Positions 21,201 through 29,062 of a stretch of DNA of 29,062 nt are shown in pieces. Source of the stretch: Azolla pinnata (Eukaryota; Streptophyta; Polypodiopsida; Salviniales; Salviniaceae); assembly GCA_037176905.1 (NCBI GenBank), contig JBBBWG010032686.1, positions 12,404-41,465 of the forward strand. The letters run 5' to 3'. Each line of letters begins with the position of its first letter. Positions within the stretch are counted from its first letter, which is position 1. Made by a program: the position numbers and the translations under genes. Under the pieces are notes generated by a model, which saw only the letters and a list, made by a program, of their open reading frames with translations, did not search any database and was not told the origin of the DNA.

Positions 21201-22436
21201 TTGGTCATGCCTGGGGTGTATTTCCTGTCAAGTCGGTGGTATTTTGATGATTTCCAGGCAAGTTGGTGGCGCTTTGGTGTTTCTTCATACACTTGAAAAT
21301 CACTTCAGTGTGTTCTATTTTAGGCGCTATTGAAGCTTAATGCTTGTTCTCTTAATGGAAAGCATTTTTTTAATAGGCTCTGGGGGTTCCTACTGGTGCA
21401 CATGGTGCATTTGGAGATTACCAGATAGATGCAGTGACCATAGCCATGTCTGTTGCATCCCAAGATAATGTAGTTCACATCGGCTCATTGATTAAGTTTG
21501 GCAGGTATGTTTCTACTTTCAACTAATTTATGAGACCCAAGTGACTGTGTAGTTTCTTACAAGCATCATAATCTTTTGATTTCTGCTCTCAGACTGCTGG
21601 AAGGAACGATACGATCCGTGAATAATTTACTCGAGAAGTTCCACCAGTCCTTTTTTCTCTATTTTTTAACTGGGCCTAACAAATTCATATCAGTTGGTGT
21701 GTACATTTTCCCACTGCTAATGTTGCTGATAGCACTACCTCTCAAAGCTGCAGCTTTGTGTGCTAGTAAAGGAAGTGTTTCCTCATATGCTAAGAAGCCC
21801 TCAGAAGACTTGGATATGTCATCATCAGTATCAGGTGGAGATGCTGTTTCGAGCTTTTTTCACTGGTCATCAGCAGTTCCACTTGTATGTTTTGTGGAGC
21901 TCTGGTCACTCATCGTCAGTGTCACACCACCATTAGCAGACTATTTGGTTGAAGACCCAAGCCATAAAGCAGGTATTTGGGTTGCATTCTTCATCATCAG
22001 TATATCAATGCTTGTCACTCTTTCAGCGTGTGTGAGAAGGTGTTTAGGAACGGGGACTGAGTGGATCGCTGTAAAAGCTGCCACTCTGGGCACGGCAACT
22101 ATAGGCATCGGGATTATGTCATTGATCAATTTTGCTGCAGCTCTGGTCGGAGCTGTTATGCTTGTACCTATGTGCTTAACCGTATATCCTTTGAAGCACA
22201 CACCAAAGAAGGTGGGCTCGTTCATCATTGCTATGTTGACATTGCTTTTTACCTTGATAGCCGCTTTCCCACTGATTCTGATCCTTAGTGGCTCTACGGA
22301 ACCCTCCAATTCAAGCCTTGCAATCACATGGAAATGGATCGAGTGCATGTGGAAGTGGGGAAGCGCCACCTACGTGTACCTGTTTCTCGTGCATTTGCCC
22401 TGTTTGATGCTTTGCATTCATTTGATGTGTAGTTGA
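18298..22436 (+). CDS. GAA1: GPI transamidase subunit GAA1/GPAA1, 6 exons
   Basis: Exons: 18298-18416, 18709-18800, 19746-19845, 19981-20857, 21377-21504, 21593-22436; total 2160 nt, 719 aa, near the roughly 700 residues of plant homologues. A basic N-terminus is followed by a membrane segment at about 40-58 (VGLVALLLLPALA). A long lumenal domain (to about 465) has the family stretch FLVKQLFAMGADFYVHPF and IVLVTPFNTRS...WLAKDIIWLAVD..FG...SAWLRDYHEPS, related in fold to M28-type peptidases. Several C-terminal membrane segments follow at about 471-494, 535-557, 566-585, 601-636, 646-671 and 697-717. Family role: a subunit of the ER complex (with GPI8/PIG-K, GPI16/PIG-T, PIG-S, PIG-U) that attaches preformed GPI anchors to proteins. 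Splice phases all agree. The gene is convergent with RPS3a. Confidence 0.94.
18801..19745 (+). other. GAA1 intron 2, nothing recognised
   Basis: A 945-base A/T-rich intron from GTATTG to TTACAG. No repeat array or exon-like segment was seen. Confidence 0.7.
20858..21376 (+). other. GAA1 intron 4, nothing certain
   Basis: A 519-base intron. Two AGGGTCCC segments about 40 bases apart (near 21111 and 21148) resemble the direct or terminal repeats of small transposons, but no paired end was found. Confidence 0.5.
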
Positions 22437-23453
22437 AATCATGATACTAAGGCTAGATTTACCATTGGGTATGGCCTAAGAAGGATTATCTTTATCCTTG
22501 TCAATATAAGGCATATAACAACCAGGGAAACTCTCCCATGTCAAACATTGAGTCTGAACAAGCACTGGTATAGGTCCAGGCATTTGTACCCCCACACCCA
22601 ACAATCACACCTATGGGAGATTTTGTCACCCTATATTCTTGTTGTTGTGAGAGAAGACTTGTGTATATCTTCTTATGTGAGGTAATTGAAAAAACCTTCT
22701 TAAGATTGTTTTGTTTTTCTGTTTCAATTAGCAACGTGGTGTGCCAAGTTTGATTTGGTAATGATAAATGTGGGGGGAAATGTGTTCGTGACAAAGAGTC
22801 TTCTACTAATTTTCCAATCTATGCATGAGCTTTCTTTGAAATCCCAATAATGGCCTCAAATCAACAAAGCTGCGGTACATTTTTTATATCTTCAAGACAA
22901 GGGTTCTTCCTTGCATGACACAGGTCATTTCATTTCATGGAGAATTTCACCGTGGCCTGGGTTTAAGAATAAACTGATTGGTTTTCAAATGTCTTGATTA
23001 GGATTAATTCTCTAACTAATTGAATTCTCTAAATCATTCTTGCCTCTGCCACAATGAACCATTGCTACGTGAGAAGCACATCCAATTCTGAGGTTGAAAG
23101 TTGAAACAACAGGAAGGCGAATTGAGATCAGAGAACAAATCTCAGAGAATTGAGAGAATAGAATACTCCGGGGAGCTTTTTAAGCATTACAAAATTCATT
23201 CATTCACTTCGGCCACCAATACATACGATCATAATATAACTTTATACGACAAACGTCACATGAAGAAAAGATCATGCCATATACACGAAAGGACTTGGGG
23301 TTTTTTTTGTTTTTTGACTCCAAATGTTATGTATCTAAAGCAATAACAACTCTCCCAAAGCATATTAGTCTGCAAAAAGTAACCAAAAAGAAAAGCCTCA
23401 AATGGCAATCTCTATCCACAGCAAAATTCCTTTTCCTTCCTTCGCTTATAACA
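22437..23453. other. convergent intergenic region between GAA1 and RPS3a
   Basis: About 1 kb holding both 3' UTRs. An AT-rich stretch without family-like open frames. The short frame at 23101-23346 has no recognisable product. Confidence 0.65.
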
Positions 23454-26400
23454 TCAAGCACCGACAAGCTCTGTCTCGGCCTTCGGTTGATCGGCCTCCT
23501 CTCCAGCTGGTCTCTCAACCTTTACGCCAACATCTTCACTGTAATCTCCATGGACCTACACGGGTATAATAATGCGTTACTTTACTACTAAGCCATGTGA
23601 ATAATAAATTTCATAAATACATTCTGCAAAATCCATGAATCAAAACAAATGTATCTCGGCATATGGAGTAGAACATTGTAATTACCATCTTGCATATAAA
23701 TTGATAAGGCATTGCATCCACAGAATATCAAGCTAGATGCCAATTGTAATAATGCAAATCGATGAATGATAAGAATCCAATACATAATTAAAAACAAACC
23801 AGCTTACTATGCTTCAGAACAGTACTTTCAAGGTGGAAAACAATAGTGCCCAAAGTTCAAATACAAGAATCCTTACCTCCATAAGCTTTCCCAAATCAAA
23901 CTTGGGGGCCTTCAGAATTTTCACTTTTCGAATGAAAGTATTTTGCAATGGATATATCCCAGATGTGGCTTTCTCTATCTCCTTTCCAATCACCTCAGGA
24001 ATGAACTTAGCAACCAGCTCTTTCAAATCACATGACTGTGCTTCACGAACCATGATTTCGGTCATCTTCTTACGAATCTATACAAAGAAAACCAAACTAA
24101 TGATCTCTAACATTTACAACAGACTTTCTAACAACAAAGGTAACGGTTATTCTCTTACCTGTCTAATCTGGCTCGATTTTGCATAGCATGTTTTCTTGAT
24201 CTGATTGGGCCTCTTCTTGGTGAAGGCAATGCAGAACATTCTCAGGGTATAATTGTCAGTAGTCTTGACATCAACGTGAGCTTCAATAAGAGATTGCCAC
24301 TTCCTTACGAGGGACCGCAGCTTGTCTGTAGTGAAATCCATACCCTGCAGAAAGAGAGAATAAAGCAAAGAAATTTACTTCAAGTAGCGAAGCAACACAT
24401 ACAGGAGTATTCTAGTACTCTAGAAAACGCTCACCCAAAAGTTTGTAAGGACGTTCTTTCCTTGAACATCTTCAGCTCTGAGTTTGATTTTGCGAGCAGC
24501 TTGGTCCTCATCTTGTTGAAGATCAGCAAGAGAGCATTCAAAAACTCTACCCTTGAGGCCATCTGCAGCAATCTACAAATGGAAGAGCCATCCCAATTCT
24601 GCTCTTATATTTAACTTCTCTTTCCCAAATCAGGACAGCCAGGACAAGGGATCCAACACAATTCTCAGACAAAAGATAAGGAATCCTAATTTCGATAGAG
24701 AGACTTTCAATAGACTAAATAGTGGAAGCACATGCAGCTACGAGGTACTTAACTCAAGTGAGACAATCAGGGCATGCATAGGAAGTTATATGTCAATGCA
24801 TGCAATGAATTAATGACGATGTATTCATGTTAACTGTTACCAACATAATTTCTGATACTAGAAGATATCTACTACTCTGAATTGTGAACATATCAATCTG
24901 AGAGATTATTGCATATGCAAATACATTGCAGCCATAAATACTAGAAAGCTAAATGGACGTACATTCTGCAGTTTAAACTACAAATCCGATCGATCGATCC
25001 TTTGCATCATGAGTCAACATCAGGATTGGAAAGTAAATCTCAGAGACAACTAGTCGCAGAGAAAATAATCTAATGAATGCACGTTGAATCCCCCTGAAAT
25101 AACTCCCAACACAGTTTTATAAATTATTTCGAATTCTGTCACATTCCAGATGAACGGGAGCTGATGAGGATGGAAATATAGTATTCTAAAGATATACCAA
25201 AAGATGTTTCCCAAACAAGATTCCGAATCAGTAATGAGTTCAGACGAGATTAACTAGGAAGATAACTATATAAGAAATGGTTTTAAGTGTTTCAATCAGC
25301 TGTGAATGGTGAACAGCATTACGTAAAAGATAGAAAAGTGATGCTACACTGCAATTCTTCTGAGACAAAAACAGGCTTCTCTAGCCATTGTCAAATACAG
25401 TGATATATATCTACCCTTCAGAAATAGATTACAAGCTTGGTAAAGGGGAAATAGGATATTTCTAATAATATGTTATTGATGTTGGAATTCTCTGCAAGAA
25501 AAGGAAGTTCTCAACATATCTGTTTGCTACAAGAAGTTGCACAAGGCATCCATGATCTAACAGCTGAAAGAATAGCATTCACAAATGAACAAATTGAAAT
25601 AACAACCCAACAACGATGTCGCCAATAATGAAATCAACAACAGAGGAGCTAAAATCAACTAGTTGAATCAGTCAAGATTTAAGCGGGGAAAAGAAGCAAC
25701 TCAGACCCAAAAGAGAATTAGAGACGGACACTTGTCTCAGTCAGAGTTTGAGGTATAGGAGAACCGAACTAACAAACAGAAAAAGTTTCACTTCAAATAC
25801 CTTATTCTATCTAGTATCGGATAGCAAGCAAAACCTAGGCTGTTCCAAAGAAATGATGCACACTATACACAAGCACACTAAAAAAAACAAAATCTTGATA
25901 AGCGAGAGAACGAGAGATGATCCGCTAACCTTTGTCCCCTGAGTTCTAGTTACAAGCGTTTTGCCAATAGACCTGTGGGTGAAGATCGATGGAGCCTTGA
26001 TATCGTACCAATCCTTCTTCGAGAAAGGATCGACACTACATACATACATTTAACAATACACCAAAGAAGGTTACGACATAGTGAGCAGAATCCGGTCGGA
26101 TCTTGGGATCTGGGCAATCGATCAGACTAGAAGAAGAAACTTACATTTTCTTCTTGCCTCCTTTCTTTCCTTTGGAGATACGCTTGTTTTTACTGCAGAG
26201 AATTGGAGTGGAAGAGTGATGAGAAGCTGACAAAACTATTCAGAGACAACGAAGATATCTAGGCACGGAAATGAACGGTTGATGAGGGGTGAGAGAGAGT
26301 GAGAGTGCACGGCGCGACCGAATGGGTAGAAGAAAGAAGAAGAAGAAGAAGAAGAAGAAGAAGAAGAAGAAGAAGAAATGAGAGAAATGAATCTCCGTGA

Positions 26401-26615
26401 AAACAAGAGATGGGAGGAGAAATAGACGAGAGAATCGGGAGAAAGCAATGACGAAAGCAGGAGGAGAAGGAGTGTGAGGTGAAAGGAAGAGACTTGAGTT
26501 GAATAGGGTGCATAGACTGAGGAGGGAAGACGGAAAGAATGGAAGAACGAAGCCGCGAGAAGGCATGGAAATAGGGAAGGTGCGTAACCTGAAGAGGGAG
26601 CTACGCTAACCAAAT

Positions 26616-26675
<60 letters not shown>

Positions 26676-26688
26676 ACCCGACGGCCAT
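23454..26688 (-). CDS. RPS3A: 40S ribosomal protein eS1 (RPS3a), 7 exons
   Basis: Exons in transcript order: 26678-26688, 26145-26192, 25930-26035, 24435-24572, 24159-24344, 23877-24077, 23454-23555; total 792 nt, 263 aa, the usual plant length (about 262). It starts [19 protein letters not shown], followed by [97 protein letters not shown] and [19 protein letters not shown], and ends with an acidic tail ETELVGA. It is a structural protein of the small ribosomal subunit in the cytosol. The first coding exon has only 11 bases (ATG plus 8). It abuts a long CT repeat just inside intron 1. The promoter carries telo-box and site II motifs. Confidence 0.98.
24573..25929 (-). other. RPS3a intron 3, long, no embedded RNA gene recognised
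   Basis: A 1357-base intron. Ribosomal protein introns can host snoRNAs, but I saw no convincing box C (RTGATGA) with a paired box D and terminal stem. CTGATGA near 25161 fails the first base of box C on the plus strand. Confidence 0.55.
26328..26378. repeat. GAA microsatellite in RPS3a intron 1
   Basis: A near-pure run of GAA triplets on the plus strand, TTC on the coding strand of RPS3a. Confidence 0.95.
26618..26672. repeat. GA dinucleotide microsatellite next to the RPS3a intron 1 donor
   Basis: About 27 GA units, which read as CT on the coding strand, begin five or six bases after the 5' splice site (GTAATC at 26677-26672). Confidence 0.95.
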
Positions 26689-26727
26689 GGCGGATGAGCT
26701 GTGCGACGAGCACAGACACAGACGCAG

Positions 26728-26765
26728 GGAAGAAGAAGAAGAAGAAGAAGAAGAAGAAGAAGAAA
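26728..26765. repeat. GAA microsatellite in the RPS3a leader (CTT on the coding strand)
   Basis: A run of about 12 triplets, 40-77 bases upstream of the RPS3a ATG. CT-rich leaders are typical of plant ribosomal protein transcripts. Confidence 0.9.
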
Positions 26766-26799
26766 AGAGGGAAGAAGAAGACGAAGGAGACGAAGACGA

Positions 26800-26808
26800 A
26801 AACCCTAA
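26800..26808 (-). promoter_or_regulatory. telo-box (AAACCCTAA) in the RPS3a promoter or leader
   Basis: AAACCCTAA on the plus strand lies about 115 bases upstream of the RPS3a ATG, a usual place for this element near the start site of plant ribosomal protein genes. Confidence 0.65.
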
Positions 26809-26959
26809 AATTCGTTTTGGGAGATTCAGCGGCTCTGCGTTTTGTCCGGTTTCACACCTGCGCTCCGATTTTTGTCCGCGTTCACACGCGCAACGTGTCC
26901 GCCTTCACACTCACTTCACAAAACAACAAAAGGAGAAAAAAAACAAACAAAAAACAAAA

Positions 26960-26965
26960 AGCCCA
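26960..26965 (-). promoter_or_regulatory. site II element (TGGGCT) in the RPS3a promoter
   Basis: AGCCCA on the plus strand reads TGGGCT on the RPS3a strand. Site II (TGGGCY), bound by TCP factors, is a common partner of the telo-box in plant ribosomal protein promoters. Confidence 0.5.
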
Positions 26966-27040
26966 CAAGGGACTTTGATGAACAGCTACTGCTGTTGCTG
27001 GCCTCTCTGGAAGAAGAAGGGAGCAGATGATTTGCCAGAT

Positions 27041-27626
27041 GATGTTCTGGGCGAAACAGCCGATTCCACGATGTTCTGGCCGAAACAGCAGATTCCGCGA
27101 TGTTCTGGCCGAAACAGCTGATTCCACGATGTTCTGGTCGAAAGAGTTGATTCCACGATGTTCTGGCCGAAACAGCAAATTCCACGATGTTCTGGTCAAA
27201 ACAACTGATTCCACGATGTTCTGGCCGAAATCGCAGATTCCACGATGTTCTGGCCGAAACAGCAGATTCCACGATGTTCTGGCCAAAACATTAGCTGACA
27301 CAGCTGATTCCATGATGTTCTGGCCGAAACAGGAGATTCCACGATGTTCTAGCCGAAACAGCTGATTCCACGATGTTCTGGTCGAAACAGCAGATTCCAG
27401 GATGTTCTGGTCGAAACAGCAGATTCCACGATGTTCTAGCCGAAACAGCTGATTCCACAATGTTTTGGTCGAAACAGCTGATTCCATGATGTTCTGGCTG
27501 AAATAGCAGATTCCACGATGTTCTGGCCGAAACAGCTGATTCCACAATGTTCTGGTCGAAACATCTGATTCCACGATGTTCTGGTCAAAACAGCAGTGTT
27601 CTGGTCAAAACAGCAGATTCCATGAC
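27041..27626. repeat. 29-bp minisatellite, 20 forward copies
   Basis: The unit is GATGTTCTGGCCGAAACAGC plus a short variable tail ending GATTCCAC. I counted 20 copies: eighteen are 29 bases, or differ from this only by substitution, apart from one longer copy (copy 9, with a TTAGCTGACACAG-type insertion) and a shortened copy 19. As 29 is not a multiple of 3, all frames cycle through the unit every 87 bases. This explains the 112- to 230-codon open frames on both strands; they are not genes. Confidence 0.95.
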
Positions 27627-27639
27627 TGAAACAACTAAA

Positions 27640-27805
27640 CATTGTGGAATCAGCTGTTTTGACTAGAACATCTGGTGATCATCCTTCCTTCTTCTAGTGG
27701 AATCAGCTGTTTCGACTAGAACATCGTGGAATCATCTGTTTCGACCAAAACATCGTGGAATCAGCTGTTTCGGCTAGAAGGAAGGATGATCACCAGATGT
27801 TCTAG
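27640..27805. repeat. inverted extension of the minisatellite with a nested palindrome
   Basis: Four units run in the opposite orientation (GTGGAATCAGCTGTTTCG...ACATC) from about 27643, 27697, 27726 and 27755. Nested among them, 27663-27697 and 27774-27805 are reverse complements of each other apart from a 3-base indel (CTAGAACATCTGGTGATCAT / ATGATCACCAGATGTTCTAG), separated by 76 bases. Confidence 0.9.
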
Positions 27806-27949
27806 TGAATCCATGAACATATTATACTTCACCTAAACTTGAACCCAATACCTCGTATCACGAAATCTTGAGCTTAACCATTAAAATGACTTATCATGAT
27901 GTGAAACGATAAACGTTACTTGTTATAGTAATTATTGTATCAAAAAAAA

Positions 27950-28160
27950 CTCTAGAGCTTTCTAGAATATTTTAAACAAACTTCAAGAACATCCTAAAAT
28001 ATGTTAGGTCTGGAACATTTTAGAGCATTTGATAAATCTTTAGGTTATTCTACAAAAACCAATAAATATAAACATGCAGATCACATCAAAAGAGTTTGAA
28101 TCAACACCAGTCTTCAGCTATAAGTCTACCTTGTATCGACTCCGCATTGTATTAATCGTA
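27950..28160 (+). mobile_element. possible LTR-type fragment with heat-shock-element-like motifs
   Basis: TTCTAGAATATTT (27960-27972) and TTCAAGAACATCC (27982-27994) both fit TTCnnGAAnnTTC with one mismatch in the third block. Further on are CTATAAG, and ACCTTGTATCGACTCC with AATAAATCC, reminiscent of retrotransposon LTR transcript ends. I found no paired LTR, PBS or coding domain, so the assignment is weak. Confidence 0.25.
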
Positions 28161-28214
28161 GTCTAATAAATCCACTCTTCTATTATCAATCCACTCTCAT
28201 CTCTTCTTTTATTC

Positions 28215-28680
28215 TCTCGTATCTTCCTTCAATCGTCCAATCGCTTGCTTCATTCTGACAATTGGGATCGATCAATCGGCAGGGAATTTGCTACAAGGAT
28301 CGCCGGAGATGGGCATCGCATCATCAAACAACTCTCTTGTATCTTCATCGATTGTCCAATTTCTTGCTTTGTTCCGACAATTGGGATCGATTGATCAACA
28401 TGGAATTTCGCTGTAGGGATCGCCGGAGATGGGCATCGCATCATCAAACAATTCTCTTATATCTTCATCGATTGTCCAATCTCTCGCTTTGATCTAACAA
28501 CTGGGATCGATCAATCGGCAAGGAATTTGCTATAAGGATCACTGGAGATGGGCATCGCATCATCAAACAATTCTCTTACATCTTCATCAATTGTCCACTC
28601 TCTTGCTTCGTTCTGACAACTGGGATCAATTGATCAACAGGGAATTTCGCTGTAGGGATCGCCGGAGATGGGCATCCCTA
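28215..28680. repeat. 119/120-bp tandem array, 4 copies, A-B-A-B pattern
   Basis: TGGGATCGAT-type anchors at 28264, 28383, 28503 and 28622. All copies share CGGAGATGGGCATCGCATCA. Copies 1 and 3 have CGATCAATCGGCA..GAATTTGCTA, copies 2 and 4 have GATTGATCAACA..GAATTTCGCTGTAG, so the higher-order unit is about 239 bases, present twice. Confidence 0.92.
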
Positions 28681-28686
28681 TACCCT

Positions 28687-28704
28687 GAACCCTAAACCCT
28701 AAAC
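28687..28704. repeat. short telomere-like run (CCCTAAA)
   Basis: GAACCCTAAACCCTAAACC directly follows the 119/120-bp array. It may be a telo-box pair or a short interstitial telomeric repeat. Confidence 0.7.
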
Positions 28705-28908
28705 CGTATCACCGAGAACAGCGCATCACCGATCGCGGCGCACATCGTTGCCGACAAACAATCTGGAATCTCTGCCAGATTCCAGGTGTCTCATCAGCCT
28801 TTCGGATCTGCATATACATACTGTATATGTGTGTTACAACAGAGGAAATGCATCTGTTTTCTTCTTTCTGTGGTGAGCAAGTGGAACACACAACACAATC
28901 AGGAGCTC

Positions 28909-28960
28909 ATAATAAATACAGAGAGAGCCCTTCATTTCAACAACAAAACTCTTCCACTTT
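28909..28960 (+). promoter_or_regulatory. candidate core promoter and leader of a gene beyond the right edge
   Basis: An ATAATAAATACA TATA-like box (28909-28920) is followed about 25-35 bases later by CATTTCAACAACAAAACTC and then a CT-rich stretch, as in plant 5' leaders. No start codon is reached before the window ends. Confidence 0.35.
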
Positions 28961-28984
28961 TTCTTCTCAGTTTTCTTCTTCATT

Positions 28985-29062
28985 CTTCTTTCTTCTTCTT
29001 CTTCTTCTTCTTCTTCTTCTTCTTTCTTTCTTTCTTTCTTTCTTCTTCTTCTTCTTCTTCTT
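28985..29062. repeat. TTC/TTTC microsatellite at the right edge
   Basis: A CTT triplet run, then CTTT units, then CTT triplets again to the last base. The repeat continues outside the window. Confidence 0.95.

Noticed and set aside
25155..25175. Possible box C of a snoRNA in RPS3a intron 3
   Set aside because: CTGATGA does not match RTGATGA, and no box D with a closing stem was found at a suitable distance.
26882..27574. 230-codon minus-strand open frame with periodic RPEHRGI..FGQNIVESA units
   Set aside because: It is a read-through of the 29-bp minisatellite. Three 29-base units give a 29-codon period in every frame, on both strands, so openness is no evidence of coding.

Overview
This window is nuclear DNA from a land plant, most likely a flowering plant. 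The evidence is spliced genes with GT-AG introns, TTTAGGG-type telomere-like tracts, telo-box and site II promoter motifs, a SWEET sugar transporter and a plant-type auxilin. The lineage cannot be fixed from the sequence. The SWEET exons are rich in G/C at third codon positions inside very A/T-rich introns, a contrast often seen in monocots, but this is only a hint.

There are four protein-coding genes, all of which look intact. (1) 496-7599, plus strand: an auxilin-like J-domain protein of 1046 residues in 8 exons, with acidic DDVFG/DIFG motifs, a long Glu/Ala/Arg helix and a C-terminal J domain with HPD. (2) 10879-15753, plus strand: a SWEET bidirectional sugar transporter of 246 residues in 6 exons. 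(3) 18298-22436, plus strand: GAA1/GPAA1, a subunit of the GPI transamidase, 719 residues in 6 exons. (4) 23454-26688, minus strand: cytosolic ribosomal protein eS1 (RPS3a), 263 residues in 7 exons, the first only 11 coding bases long. GAA1 and RPS3a are convergent. All exon phases join without a stop. The genes serve separate housekeeping or transport roles (clathrin uncoating, sugar flux, GPI anchoring, translation); nothing suggests that they form a pathway or cluster.

The unusual content is non-coding. The SWEET locus is full of local duplications: a 217-bp tandem duplication and a 122-bp-spaced repeat in intron 2, about eight copies of an 82-bp unit and a Mutator-like inverted-repeat element in intron 3, a copied exon-4 acceptor that would act as a decoy, a 21-bp triplet repeat in intron 5, and a 172-bp triplicate downstream. 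A matching inverted end lies upstream at about 9508. The GAA1 5' region carries a roughly 410-bp tract of CATGCATG (RY-type, self-complementary) sequence.

Upstream of the RPS3a promoter is a 20-copy, 29-bp minisatellite that continues as four copies in inverted orientation, nested with a 32-35 bp inverted repeat. It is followed by a possible LTR-like fragment with heat-shock-element-like motifs and by a 4-copy, 119/120-bp array with an A-B-A-B higher-order pattern. The window ends with a possible TATA box and CT-rich leader of a gene lying beyond its right edge.

I found no RNA gene, no CRISPR array, no complete transposase and no clearly new gene system. Splice sites and repeat boundaries were read by eye. 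Copy numbers and periods come from direct counting; percent identities were not computed.
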